Made by a program: the position numbers and the translations under genes. A stretch of 64,000 nt of DNA from Earliella scabrosa (Eukaryota > Basidiomycota > Agaricomycetes > Polyporales > Polyporaceae). Where the stretch lies: assembly GCA_022605405.1 (NCBI GenBank), contig JABYQQ010000010.1, positions 1,116,001 through 1,180,000 of the forward strand. Direction: 5' to 3'. Shown piece by piece: positions 34,565 to 46,582 of this stretch (its first letter is position 1; each line of letters begins with the position of its first letter). The notes beneath the pieces were generated by a model. It saw only the letters and a program-made list of their open reading frames with translations. It did not search any database and had not been told where the DNA came from.

Positions 34565-36800
34565 ATGAGCACCATGACCGCCACAGCACACACCGCACCT
34601 CATTTCAGCCTCCGGCCCCACCATCCGTTTGCGAGCACGCACGGAGACGCGTCGTACTCCCTGATGGCACTCGAACGATCACGGAGGGCAGAGGGTCATC
34701 ATGCGCGTAAGGCCTCCGAGGTCGCGGCATGGGCATCCGCCGCCACGCGCGACAGCCTGAGGGAGAGCAGCACCGGGTACGCATGTCTCCCCGCGCCGCG
34801 CGTACTCGCATTAGCTCACTGACCGCGCGCATCAGTCATTTCCCTCCGCCCTCGGACACTCAAGTACCTCCGGCTGCCCCAGGCAGCAGCCGTCTGTCGA
34901 TGTCCCCCAGCTCGTCCCCCGGAGAGGGGGACCTCTCCCCTTCCCAGCTCTCCCACACAAGCCCCACGCCCAGCCTGCGCGCAAGCATGAGCTTCAACAA
35001 CACGAATGCGACGTTGACGTGGGGCTCGCCCGCGGCGTGGTCGCCCTCGTCGTCGGCGTCGCCTCCCACTTCGCGGGTCCGCCACGAGGCGTGCGAGCGA
35101 CGACACCCCGTGGACGCGGAGAAGGAGGTGGATGACGAACGGAGCGCCGAGGAAGGACCAATGACGATCGCTCGGCACGGGGCGCTCGTGAGTCCGCTCC
35201 GGCTGTCGCACGCGATCCGCCCACGGGCGAGTCTCCCGCCGGACGAACGGCGTGCAGACGCGCCCGCCTCGCCCTCGGACAGGGTGGGGTACAGGTCGCG
35301 CCAGGAGAGCTCGTCGTCGCTCGAGCACAGCAGACCGACGCTGCCGTCGTTCGTACAGCTGCAGTACGTACCTCACGTCATCTCGCGCTTCGGGGTCAGT
35401 GAGACTGAGACCGACGTTCTAGGCTCCCGAATCCCCTTCGGCCCGTACGCCCGGAGTTCATCCAGGGGTCTTCTCGCCCAGGCTCTTCTTCGCGTCTGAA
35501 TTCTTCGGGGATGCTTCGTGGGGGGACTGCGAGTCCACCCCCCAGCCCGAGTCCTAGTCCCAGCGCGTTCAGCACCAGCGGCGGACGCACAGACACAGAC
35601 CCTACCTCGGAGGATGAATACATCTATATCAAGCGCGAGCCCGAGAGCGTCAAGCTCCCACCCTTGCGATTGGGGCTGCCTGAGGACTTGCGGGTGCCCC
35701 AAGAGCCTCTTCCTGCCGCCCCGAGATGGAGAACAGAGTCCTACGCGGCCAGCGCGTTTCTCCAGCGACCGGGTACTACCTCGTCTTCGAGCGCGAGCCC
35801 CAGCGCGAGTCCTGAAGCGCACTTCAGTCGACTCGGAAGACGCGACTTTGAGCCGCTTCGTACCTCCATCTCTGATGTGCGCACGCGCATCCCGTCCAGC
35901 AGCGAACAGCTGCCACCGCTCTCGAGTCCGCCGCCCACCTGGATGGTGCAGGACAGCAGTGCGCGTTCACGCGGACGCTCAGCCCAACCGCAGCATCCTC
36001 GTCCTGTACTTACCGCACCACAGGCGGAGCCTATGGAGCTCTCGCCCACTCCGCGCAAGTACCGCTTCGTCGCGAGCAAGCCCCAGCTGGCTGCAGCAGA
36101 GCAGCGCGAGGACGCCGTCGAGCACCACCGTGCACCGGACGTCCCCGCGCCTGCAAACGGGGTGAAGCGCAGTCACGCGCAGACAACCCGGCCGTCCAGC
36201 GTCGAGAGCCCGTCCCAGAGCTCGAACGAGGACGACGACGACGGGCCGAGGAAGCGCGCACCCCGCCAGCAGCCGTTCGACATCGGCTTGTTCCCCGCCT
36301 CCGAGGCTGCTGCAGGGCGCGCGGTCCGCGGGCCGCGAGGGGCGATCGTGCCGCAGTACCACTACGACACGGACCGCGCGCTCAAGTGCGCGTTCGCGTC
36401 GTGCGGGACGGTCCTGAGCGGGAAGAAGTCGGAGACGGCGAGCCACATGCGGTCGCACTTTTTGCAGTCGTCGGGGGAGACGCTGCTCTGCCCGTGGCCG
36501 ATCGAGACCGAGGACGGGCAGCGCGTGCGGTGCTCGATGGCGTTCAAGGACAGCGCGAACTTTGGGAGGCACGTGAGCTCGAAGCACATCAAGGCGGAGG
36601 AGTACCAGTGCAATCGGTGCGGGCGCCCGTTTGCGCGGAGGGACGCGGCGCTGAGGCACATGAAGACCCTCTGTCGCACCGATGCTCCGCAGAGCTCGCG
36701 CAGGAAGGGTGGAGAGAAAAAGAAGGCGAAGGCTAAGGTAGACCGCGATGGTGAGCATTCTGAATCATCCTACGATGTGGAGGAGGGGGAGCTTACTTGA
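34565..36800 (+). CDS. C2H2 zinc-finger protein (putative transcription factor)
   Basis: Three exons (34565-34776, 34836-35363, 35423-36800) give 705 residues. The first 560 are Ser/Pro-rich and low in complexity with no domain. The fingers are C-terminal: one beginning LKCAFASCGTVLSG and ending HMRSH, a second LLCPWPIE..RCSMAFKDSANFGRHVSSKH with a long Cys-Cys spacing, and a third YQCNRCGRPFARRDAALRHMKTLC that is C2HC. A basic tail (RRKGGEKKKAKAKV) may be the nuclear signal. Start chosen at the first ATG of the exon that splices in frame; ATG 34574 is also possible. The region reads as a DNA-binding regulator, but its targets are unknown. The STE23-like gene is divergent from it. Confidence 0.85.
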
Positions 36801-37564
36801 CTTTGTTGGCAGAATATATGTACGATGATTGATTGAACAATTTCCTTCTGGGTTGGTAGACGTGATGGACTACTCGTAATAAGACTTGTTACCGGACTAG
36901 AAGTTTTCATGGACACATACGTACATGTGGCATATGTAGCCTCATGGCAGGACATACTAAGTACTACGGAACTGTATCGCTAAGCATGTTAAAACGCAAT
37001 TACAAGCCAAAACATACCCTGCTCTTCCTGTATCTTGCGGCGTGCAGCGAGGCATCCTCCAAATGGCTGGCAGTGTGGTCTTGAGCTTGAGACTTCGCGA
37101 CGCGAACTTGCCGTTCCTTGTGACGTGGACGCGTTATGTCACGCGTCAAGACACGCGGTTGTCTTCGTACCTCCACCTAGCATCCCTGGCCAGCATGTTG
37201 ATCGTCACCGAGAACTTCCACGCGCGAACGTCTGGGCCGTCTATTATTGTAGCATCAAGTTTTCAAGAGACTCGTTCAAGAGGGGAATACTTACAGGATG
37301 ACTCGGGAGGCCCGGACTTGAGAGGGACGGAAACGACCGGTGAGCTGCTCCTCGATCGTGCTTAATATACGTGGCTCAAGTCATGTTCTAGAACGCGAAC
37401 CTTCCGCGGCCGTGACCCTTCACATTATGTCGATGCCAGGTCCCGAAGAAGGATGTCGTATCTGAAATTGGGGAAATGCTATGTCACTTCGTCGGTGCGC
37501 GCGATATAAAGGCTAGCTTTATATCTAACGGCCGGGCAGTCTCTCCCCCGCAACGTCTCTCAAC
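36801..37564. other. Intergenic, upstream of first deuterolysin gene
   Basis: About 760 bp. The proximal part should be the zinc-finger 3' UTR; the distal part is the protease promoter with TATAAA near 37504. No frame of interest. Confidence 0.4.
37502..37510 (+). promoter_or_regulatory. TATA box of first deuterolysin gene
   Basis: ATATAAAGG lies about 60 bp before the start codon at 37565. Spacing fits a short-leader promoter of a strongly regulated secreted enzyme. Confidence 0.6.
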
Positions 37565-38961
37565 ATGTCTCGCTGCGTCTTGCTCTTCGCCCTCGCTTTT
37601 ACTGCTGTTGTCTTGGCGACGCCTTCACTGGTGCTCGAACTTCAAGGCTCTTCTGTTGTCGACGGGTCAGTGGGCATCAACGTCACCACCACGCTCACCA
37701 ATACTGGCGACGGCCCCATCCAGCTGTTCAATGACCCCCGCGGTCTGCTTTCAACTCTTCCGGTTGACATCTTCACGATCGCAAAGGAGGATGGCGCGAC
37801 CCCGGACTTCGTCGGCATCAGGGTGAGTAGCGCATACAGCATCTCCTAGAGGCTATATGCGCTCAAACTGCCTTACAGGTCAAATACCTGCCTACTGCCG
37901 CATTCACCTCTAACGCGACCATGGCCCTGACAACGTTGGCTCCGGGGCAATCTCTCCGTGTTGAGCATGCCGGTGTGTTCGCTCATTTATGCTTGATTAT
38001 ACACTGTTACTCAACGTCAGCCCCATACTGCAGTTTCCGATGCCTATGATTTCTCTACGACCGGTACTGGGCGATACACAATCGCCCTGAGAGACGCCAC
38101 TCTGTTCTCTCTTACCGCGGAGGGAGAGATCCTTCCGCTCCGCGCCAGGAGTGCCCGGATGATTTATACCTTCCATGTCTCCGGGACCGCTCGGTCACGG
38201 CGTCAGGTAGGATCTTCGGAAACCCAGGACTGCGAGAGTTGGCAAAAGAGGGCCATCGAAGGTGCGATTCCTATCTCGCAATTCTACGTCGCAAACGCCC
38301 TTTCGTGAGTCCGCAATCCAGTATCATAAACATTCTCACGATTGATCACGCATATAGCGAGCTGGCTCAGAAAGGACACAGTGGTGCGGACTACAAGCGT
38401 TGGTTTGGAGCTCCCAGCGAGCATCGGCTCGCCACTGTCGCGTCGCACTTCGAAGCCCTCGCCGCGAACAACTTCACGGACTACACATACGTGTGCAATA
38501 CTGATTATTGCGCGAGGCAGCCTGGGGTGTATGCGTACGTCTATCCGGATCAGTACGTCTCCCGTCCATTCGTCGGGGCGCTTTGGATACTGACGACCAG
38601 CACATAGGTACGGCAAGGTCCATCTGTGTGACCAGTTCTTCCGAGCTCCGGTCGGTGGTCACGACTCTCGCGCATCCACAATTGTGCATGAGGTACGTCG
38701 TAGACCTTCACTCATAAGATCTTCGTGGTGACGTCCGTTTCTACCGCGACGCAGTCATCTCACTTCACCCGTAACGGCGGCACCCAAGACCACGCCTACG
38801 GCGAACGGCTCGCCGAAGCTCTTGCACGCAGCTACCCGGAGCTTGCTGTCATGAACGCCGACAATCACGAGTACTATGCTGCTAGCGCTCACGACGACGA
38901 CATGGATGACACCACGGAACCTGCGCAAGTCTATCTCGGCGAGAAAAGCTTGGCTGCTTGA
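37565..38961 (+). CDS. Deuterolysin-type (M35) secreted zinc metalloprotease, copy 1
   Basis: Six exons: 37565-37822, 37879-37972, 38034-38304, 38358-38552, 38608-38692 and 38755-38961, giving 369 residues. A signal peptide (LLFALAFTAVVLATPS) leads into a propeptide with the family pattern VNTGDGPIQLFNDPRGLLSTLP. The catalytic domain carries His-Glu-Ser-Ser-His split by the last intron (TIVHE then SSHFTRNGG), and GTQDHAYG, the GTxDxxYG motif that gives the Asp zinc ligand of aspzincins. Four or more Cys suggest disulfides. Probably acts outside the cell on proteins with basic stretches. A diverged copy lies 1.2 kb downstream in the same orientation with introns at the same places, so the pair arose by tandem duplication. 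Confidence 0.93.
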
Positions 38962-40137
38962 CCTACGGACTATTTTTCTGCTCGCTTCGTCGCTCGCCGT
39001 GCTTGCTATGGACTTCATCATCATCATATATGCGTGTCGTCGTCGTTCTCCTGTGTTTATCGCGTGTCAATTCAACCGCATGTCATGTTACTATATGCCC
39101 TGGTGTGGCGGCCATCGCACCGTCCTATTCAAGTTCTTTCGCCTGGGTCGGGGTGACACTTCCATAATGTTGGCGAGAGGGTATCCCAGATCATCAACGA
39201 CCAACCATTGGCACTCGCTTGCAGTAACAAGCCAGCCCTCCTCGTTCCAACAACTTCGAGGTACGTAACCCACGTTATATTGGCAATGACACAATGCTCA
39301 TTGTCGAACCCTCAGGCAGTACTGTCTCGCGTGGTTACGCTTGGAATATGTGATGAGGACCTTGCTGCCTGAGAGGCACGGCTCTCCTCCAATTGCAACA
39401 CATACTCCATTCCATATACGCACTCTACCTCACCTCGTCCGGCCGGATCACGAAGATCGCTTCTGTCAACGGGTAGCCTTCGACTCCGCGGTTTGTGAAC
39501 AAACGCCCCTCGCTCAGCGGAGTCCCAATCGTGCTGGAGCAGCAAGTCAAAATCATCATTCGGTACGTTCAACGACTATGAGCTATTTCCCATACCCTTT
39601 GAGATGTTGATGTGCTAGACCCTCGACCTCGGCACTGTACCGCCGGGCATGGGACCTGCCGATGATCGTCGGTGACATTGAAGTCCCACGTTCAGTGCGA
39701 CTATATATAGTGGTAAGCTCTCGTCTTTGCACCGAGGACATCGAGAATACTGACTTGCTATCGTCTTTAGGCACAGGGGGATGGCCGTCCAATAGTCAGT
39801 GGTCGTGCCTAGTCAGTCGAACAAGGCCACACTCGGGAAGCGTCTACCCCGGAGCGCTTCGACCGGAGAGGCAACGCTCCGGTTCGACTAGTCTACACCT
39901 TGACACCGCGATGTGTTGTATCTTGACATGCTGACTGGCCTCTGACCCTTGCGAGAGGTCTACAAGCTTGACCCTGTAGCTTCTGTCCGCAGAGACGGGG
40001 TCTACTCGCTTGCGGTGCTGTTATTATGCCAGCACGTCCTTCATACAGATGACAGCCCGTCAGCGCCCGGACGCTAACTGTCGGTCTGCACCCTGACGAG
40101 TCGTTCCCATATAGCTGCTTCCGACCGCGAATCCTTT
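38962..40137. other. Region between the two deuterolysin genes
   Basis: 1.2 kb. An ATG at 39030 starts a short hydrophobic frame (MRVVVVLLCLSRVNS) like a signal peptide, but it closes after 46 codons and I could not find exons that extend it. It may be a broken secreted-protein gene. Nothing else was recognised. Confidence 0.35.
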
Positions 40138-41640
40138 GTGCCCAGTGTCTCTCCAGTCCTTCCGGAAGCATGGCGCAGTGGACTTGCCATATGCTCACAC
40201 TCCGTCTTGGCTGCCCCGTGGCTGATACCCAAGCTCTCACTCCACATCTCTGGACCCTCCTCCGTCCACGGGATCGAGCAGTTGAACATAACCACGACCA
40301 TCACGAATGTGGGCGATCGCAATGTGGAGTTGCTCATCCACCCCCGAGGGCCTCTTTCGACTTTACCGCTCGATCTCTTCGCCATCTCGGATGAGCGGGG
40401 CAACATTGCTCGGTTCAAGGGTATAGAGGTGTGTGCAAACACTCCTATCCTTCGTATGCGGACGATGCTGACCTGACAGCGTGCAGGTGACAGTATCCGA
40501 GTCTGACGATGCGCCGGCAACTAGGACCCTCCTCCCTGGCCAGTTCATCAAAACTGAACATGCTGGTGTGTAGCCACTCTCAATCGCTGGCACGCGGCTG
40601 ATGATTCCCATCTTGTACAGTCCACGAGGCATACGACTTTGCATCATCAGGAGGCGGAAGCTATACCATTGCTTTGAAGGACGCCGCGGCGCTCCGCATT
40701 CTCTCCTCCAACAAGACGGTCGAAGTCGCGGCAAGCAATGGTTCTCCCTCGCACACCGTGCATATCTCCGGTCCTCTGTTCTCGGACGCACGCTCCGTCA
40801 TCGACTCTGGGGATACGTCATGCGCGGATTGGCAGCAAGACTATGTTATGAAAGCCCTTCCTGTTGCGAAGGATTACGCTGAGAAAGCCTACCGGTGCGT
40901 GGCAGTCTACCGTCGTTGCCCCTGCGTCGCTGTCTGATCTACGGAACGCTCAGCGAGCTGCGCGACCGTCGGGACGACGGCGCCGCATACCAGCACTGGT
41001 TCGGTGCCCCAGACAAGGATAGATACAATATGGTGCTCTCCAACTTTGAGAAGATCGCGACGAACGACTTCTCGAAGTATCATTACTCCTGCGGGGGAGA
41101 TTACTGTGGAAATCCAGACTCGAGTCTGATCCTGGCCTACGTGGATCCTACAGAGTGAGTGTTGATGATTTTTCCAAGCAGCGCGGAACATGATTCGCTG
41201 ACAGAATGATATCTTATGGTATAGCTTCGGACGGGTCACTCTGTGTGAGCGTTGGTTCAAGACGATTACACCAGACACTGGGGACAAGTCGCGCGCGTCA
41301 ACCATTGTTCATGAGGTATAAGCCTTGTTCTGATGACAGATCCCCGGTCCTGATTGGCATTTTGGTTCAGGCAAGCCACTTCTCCGCGAACGGAGGTGTT
41401 TCCGATCAGGGTGGACGGTACTACCGGAGGGCTCAGGCTGAAGCGGTTGCGCTCAAGAATCCATCCTTGGCCGTCAAGAACTCGGCCAGTTACGAGTTCT
41501 TCGCCGTTCAGGTGAGGGATGGCAATAGGGGGTTGAAGACCGTATATGACGAAGAGGAGACCTCTCGGGCTGGTGTGTTGCAGATTGCTTGGAACATCTT
41601 GGGAGATGGGGTGAAGGCTGCTCTGGCGCGTTTCTTCTGA
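40138..41640 (+). CDS. Deuterolysin-like (M35) metalloprotease, copy 2, 5' end unresolved
   Basis: Six exons from the open part: 40138-40428, 40487-40565, 40621-40894, 40954-41154, 41225-41315 and 41371-41640, about 402 codons. It has the propeptide pattern (NVGDRNVELLIHPRGPLSTLP), two CGGDYC-type Cys, and the zinc motif His-Glu-Ala-Ser-His (TIVHE then ASHFSANGG). Intron positions match copy 1. Two oddities exist. The frame is open from 40078 but has no ATG before the signal-like stretch; a GTG sits at 40138 where a start would be expected. The third-ligand motif reads GGVSDQGGRYYRR instead of GTxDxxYG, and the tail is longer. It may start in an unseen upstream exon, have lost its start codon, or be a decaying paralogue. 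Confidence 0.75.
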
Positions 41641-41788
41641 CTTGGACATGTCTCGATGAAGAGGTGTCCTACGTACATCCGGCCTTACAATATTAGTTCG
41701 CTCCTCTATTGGGACATCGTTGTTCTACTGATGGTCCTAAGGGATCTTTACTTACCTTTGGTTCGAGCTTACACTGAGGCCAATTCAT

Positions 41789-42317
41789 CATGTTGCTGGA
41801 AACAACATTTTGATAATATGGGAATAGAAGACTAAATGTTATTGCAATGTTTCCGGTCTCAACAAGTGTATTGCATACAAAATGGCGTCAATTTTGATGA
41901 CATCATGAAGTGGTCAACAACATGTAAAGAGTATTATCAATGATATCTACATACTTTTCACTAGCAACACAAGAGAGATGTTTGGTATGCTGTGATAACA
42001 TTAGGCTTCATGACAGCCAAGTAACACGTTGATAGTCTCTTCAATGTTGCTCCTTCAAGTATTATCAATGACTGATTGTATGTGAGCGCAATATCCTCAT
42101 GTACAACATCTGAATGACACTTCAAATGCTATCAAAAGGTCCTTCGATGTCAACATATTGATACCATTCAGAAGGCTATTAAACAACTAGCTGGTCAAAA
42201 ACCCTGACATCATTTCTATATCATTTATCACGATCTCTGCCTATTGCCCCACATAACAGCTCAATAACTTTTAGTCTTCTATTCTGATATTATCCACCTA
42301 TTCTCCCACATAACATG
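41789..42317. mobile_element. AT-rich MITE A
   Basis: 529 bp, strongly AT-rich against the GC-rich background. Ends begin CATGTT and share an inverted match in the subterminal part (GATAATAT..GAATAGAAGACTAAA.GTTATTG). It has no coding frame. The same end sequence occurs at both ends of MITE B. No clear target duplication. Confidence 0.6.
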
Positions 42318-42407
42318 ACAACATCTAGATTCATGGACGATTCAGACTATGAATCATGTCTGAATCAAGATTTTTGCATCAATATCCGTCTAAAGCAGGA
42401 CCACTTC

Positions 42408-43171
42408 CATGTTGCCTGGGATAACATCTTGATAATATTAGGATAGAAGACCAAATGTTGTTGGTGTGTTTGTGTAATAAACCTCCTGACAACATGTATA
42501 ATGCTGCACAAAATGCTATCTCAATAGTACCATTGGCTACATGCGGTCAGCATATAACTTGTCATCTGGAAGTTCTGTCCAGGAAATGTTGCAGACGATG
42601 TTTAAAATGCTGAAAGCATGTTCTGTGCCCTAACATCTGTTCAATCTACACGCTCAGGTGAGCCCTGGGTCGGTTCCGATATCTGGGAATTTTGGGTCGT
42701 CAGATAATTTCCGACCGGCGCTTCCATACTGGAGCGTTGTGCCCCAGACATCGCACAGATATTGGGCAAACCGATATGGGGGCGAGGTCTAAGCGCCGGC
42801 CGCAAAATATCTGTGCGATGGCCGCCCTGGCAGATAACTTCCGACCAAATACCCAGGGCGCCCGGTGCACACCTGGGCGTGTATGGGCAACCTCTTGAGT
42901 TCTGTCCATTGCAGTATTAAATATATGTGATCATATGGCGGCATAATATTTCCAGAGTTAATATTATGATAGCAGAAAGACTGCCCAAAGAATGTTCTTA
43001 GCATGCTGCACACTGGCATCATTCATGAATTTATCACAGTGTTGTCTGCAAGAGAATACTTCTACAATATTGCTCACACTTTGAATTTTATCAACCCATT
43101 GCATGCAATAATACACCAACAACATTCGGTCTTCTATCTAATGTTATCAAAATGTTATCCCAGGCAACATG
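42408..43171. mobile_element. AT-rich MITE B
   Basis: 764 bp with terminal inverted repeats of about 55 bp starting CATGTTGCCTGGGATAACAT; the two ends differ at three bases plus one indel. It has no transposase frame. The middle (42655-42875) is a GC-rich palindrome that looks like a separate insertion. Family unknown; no target duplication found. Confidence 0.7.
42655..42875. repeat. GC-rich palindromic segment inside MITE B
   Basis: Nested inverted pairs: CAGGTG/CACCTG, CCCTGGGT/ACCCAGGG, and a perfect 14-bp pair ATCGCACAGATATT (42750-42763) with AATATCTGTGCGAT (42806-42819). The sequence CAGATAA(T/C)TTCCGACC also appears twice directly (42701 and 42831). Base composition is unlike the surrounding element. 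Confidence 0.6.
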
Positions 43172-43177
43172 GGATAT

Positions 43178-43349
43178 CACGACGTGCATGCGCCATAAAG
43201 GCGGATTGGGATATGTTTGTGATATTCCGGGCTGCGAAAACCTTTCCCGCTCCCGCGCCCTAAGCGCCCGCTAATCCAGTGAAAGGTTTTCGCATCCCGA
43301 AAAATCACGTCCATATCACAATCCCCCTTTTCGGGGCATGCACGTCGTG
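43178..43349. mobile_element. 172-bp foldback MITE
   Basis: Almost the whole element is one hairpin: arms start CACGACGTGCATGC and run about 70 bp with roughly four-fifths identity, including GCGAAAACCTTTC on both sides. TAT flanks it on both sides (43175-43177, 43350-43352), a possible 3-bp target duplication. It sits six bases from the end of MITE B. Confidence 0.7.
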
Positions 43350-43352
43350 TAT

Positions 43353-44809
43353 TGCCCTCAGTGTTAAGCACCGGAAAAGGCAACCTAGACGCCATCAACG
43401 CTGTCAAGAGCCTCATGTTCATTGGCTGGCAGAGAGCGCCCGCATTTTGAAGTGCCAGCGCAGAGCGGTCGATCCAGCTCGATCTCTTCTCAATCTCGTG
43501 CAAACACTCTACTTGGTTTGACCCATCCCTTCTCCGATACAGAGTGCTTTGACAGGTCTACCTGAGACCAGCAGTACGAGATAAGTACTTGTCACATAGG
43601 CGAACACACTTGAGGAGTGGAAAGCAGGCTCCACGTCCGAGCTGTGACCGAGACTGGAGAAGAACGCCATGCTGATGGTGCATGTTTTCTGATATCATTG
43701 CGTTGTCACCGTGTGCTCACAGAAATCTGGGTATATCGCAGGCTATGCGCGTATATCGAAAGAACGCTGAGGAAGTAAGTGGCGAGAGGCTCCTGTATTC
43801 GGAACGGCCTGTACCCCACTTTCCGTGCGAGAGGTATGCAAGAGATCGATGCATTGCGATCATAATGTTTTGACACAGGGTGTACTATCACAGCTGCCCC
43901 GAGGTTCACCGGCAAGTCCATCGTGACATCGGGTGCTGTCTTCTGGGCGTGGCAATGGTACACGCCCGTCAAATCCTCCTCTTGTGAATGCGAGATTCTG
44001 GTGAATCGGGTCTGAACCGTGATATTTCGACGGCTGAAGCAACGCACGTCTTCGACTGGAGGGCCACCTAATTTTGAGGAGGCCGGGTATCGTGCAGCGA
44101 GCAGGAGCCCATTACCATGCATTTCGATGTATGTTGTGCAGGTATGTCCAACAATTCCAGTCGTGAGATCCCTCTCATCATGGGAGTACTGACTATATTC
44201 TGCCAGTATTGATGTAATTAACAGTTACGACCATCCCAGACTAGACAACGATCAAGGATACGCACTCGAATGCCAGTACTTCAGGGAGTTGTGAACACAA
44301 ACCGTGGATCGCGTGTACACTCCGCGCGGTCAAATCGTTGCGTCGTACCTTCGGATCCAGCAGACGGGTCAACGGACAACACGTCATGGTTTGACAGAGA
44401 GGCTCATGCGCAAGGCAGCGCTATGCCTCTGCCCCAAAGAAGGTGAGATACGCGAGTTGGTTTCCTATGTGTAACGGTACCAACGCTAACGCTGCGTCCA
44501 GCTCAATGTTGCCGCGAAGAGTGACGCATTCACATTTGGGCCGTGGGTGGCGACCTGGGCTTTTGCGCCTTTGAGCCGTTGCCACACAGAACACGAGGCC
44601 AGGGACGGAATCTGGAGACCGAGCCAAGGTATACGGCCCGGGAGGCCAGGAAGAGGCGCCGACATTAGAACCGACCTCGGGACAGCCGACGCGTTTCCTC
44701 CACTACCACCACATCCGCCCGCGACTCAGCCCCAAGCGAGCGACCTCCCGCACCTCAACACCACCCCCACTCACTCACACAGCACTCTCATTACTCCTCG
44801 TCGTTCACT
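43353..44809. other. Intergenic, no gene recognised
   Basis: Short frames on both strands without domain or exon pattern. No repeats beyond the MITE cluster to the left. Confidence 0.35.
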
Positions 44810-45091
44810 ATGCCTTCCGCAACCATCACCCTTGCTCGCCAGCTTGCACGGAGGACGCGCCGGTCAAAGCCATACAAGCGACCGACGAACGAGAACGAGA
44901 AACCCGTCGGGCTCACACAACCCCCCACCATCGCCAGACCTGCTGGGAGACCGGCCTTTCGCGGTATGGAGGGTCTCCTGAACGCAGAGTCGCGGCCTGC
45001 AGCGGTCGTTGTGCCAGTCGCGGTCGCTGCCCCGGTTCCGGTTCACATCCCCGTACCCGCCCCCATCCCAGCCGCCGCAAACAACGCGTAG
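44810..45091 (+). CDS. Possible small basic/Pro-Ala-Val-rich protein
   Basis: A 93-codon frame. The N-terminal half is basic (RQLARRTRRSKPYKRP) and the C-terminal half is a Val-Pro-Ala run (AVVVPVAVAAPVPVHIPVP). The ATG follows a pyrimidine-rich leader (44740-44808). No family is known to me. It could be a real short gene or chance in GC-rich DNA. Confidence 0.25.
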   Translation: MPSATITLARQLARRTRRSKPYKRPTNENEKPVGLTQPPTIARPAGRPAFRGMEGLLNAESRPAAVVVPVAVAAPVPVHIPVPAPIPAAANNA

Positions 45092-46582
45092 CGTACCTCA
45101 AACGAAGTCCAGGTGTAGCTGGCCTGTCGTATGTGTGAGTCTTCGGTTTAGTCTTCTCGTGGTGGTTGCCAGTGAGGTAGTTGCTGATGTTGTCGCCGGC
45201 GTCCAGCCCAGCGACTGGCCTGGCAATCCCTTCTCCCATCCCATTCTTCCCATCCACATATCCCCCACGTCTCCTCATGAATCATGCTCTTCAACCACTC
45301 ACGTCGCATCCTCTCATGTTGTCCCCGCTATCTGGCCGTGGCTCCCCTTTCACAGCTCACGAAACAAGTTCCTCCCATAACGCTCTTCCACAACTCGATA
45401 TCCATGATCCCTCGCCATCGTACTGTACCTAGTCTCTCTTTTGCTTACAATCTGTTCTTAAACTGCATGTATCCTTGCTCTCGTCCATGTATCCTCCATT
45501 TCTCCATCCGAATATCGATCCGTCTGTGCTGTCACCATCTCAACTCGTGTGGCTCGGCGCGTAGACGCCGTCGCGTCGCGCACGCGTTCGACGCCGCTTT
45601 CACGGCGCGAAGGCCTCTCAGAATGCGGCAAATACACCACGACGCGTGGGCAATTTGCAAGAGCAGGCAGGAACAGGTAGAGTGGTATTAACGCGTGGGT
45701 GTTGTGGTCGCTCGCCATATGGGAGGCACGGGTCGGTCGACATGAAGAACATGATCACTCACCGTTCTCTTCCCGATCCAGACCGGGCGGTCCTCGGCCA
45801 TATATTGCGTCTCTCAGCCAGAGTCTCTGTGAGCGAAAGGTTGGTGTTGTTGCGAGCACTATGGCGCGCGAAGAGATCCCCAACCACTCCGACGTCCAAG
45901 ACCTGAGCCACACATTGCCGACCATCAGATGGTTGGGAGCAGGGAGGGTCGCTGGTAGCCGCAGAGTTCAAATAAAGCAGTCGCTGTATTGAAAAACTGA
46001 ACTGGGAAGAACGCGAACGAGTAAGGGCGCGAAGGGGTTGGAGGAAGGGAGAAGACCGGAGCTCTTGACCAACTCAGACGTTCACGGTGTATATATAGGA
46101 ATGGGCCACAAAGCTCCGGAGCTTGGATACAGAGGGTCTATGCACCGCTCCACAAAACAAGGGCATGACTCATTGCACAATTGGAGGTCGCGTCTGGGCC
46201 GGAACAAAGCGCCCGGGATAGGAGGATGAGAAATTGTGACACTGATCTAGACCTCGCCCGAATATGGAAGGTGTAGTGGTTAGGAGGTGTCACACTGCAA
46301 TTCGACTGGACGTCGCGAGTCTCTTCAGAGAGTGGAGGAGGAGTTGTATCCAGGCGATTACAGTCTTAATGTGTGGCAGACCAATATATGATTTGCTCGA
46401 GGCATCTGTTACATAACCATTCACCGTGCAAGCACAAGTCCTCCCAGCACGGGCCCCACAGAGTAACCCGACTCGTATTTACTACCTGGACCCTGTTCGT
46501 CATCACATCTTGATCCTAGATATCGCGTCCTGAGGTAGAATTGAGCAAGATTGAACGAATCGATAAGGTGGAGGTCACTAAG
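45092..46582. other. Intergenic, no gene recognised
   Basis: 1.5 kb downstream of the SYGSS-repeat gene stop. Pyrimidine-rich plus strand from 45200 to 45560. No supported coding region. Confidence 0.35.

Noticed and set aside
39030..39167. Short secreted protein starting MRVVVVLLCLS
   Set aside because: It closes after 46 codons, and I found no donor/acceptor pair that extends it sensibly.
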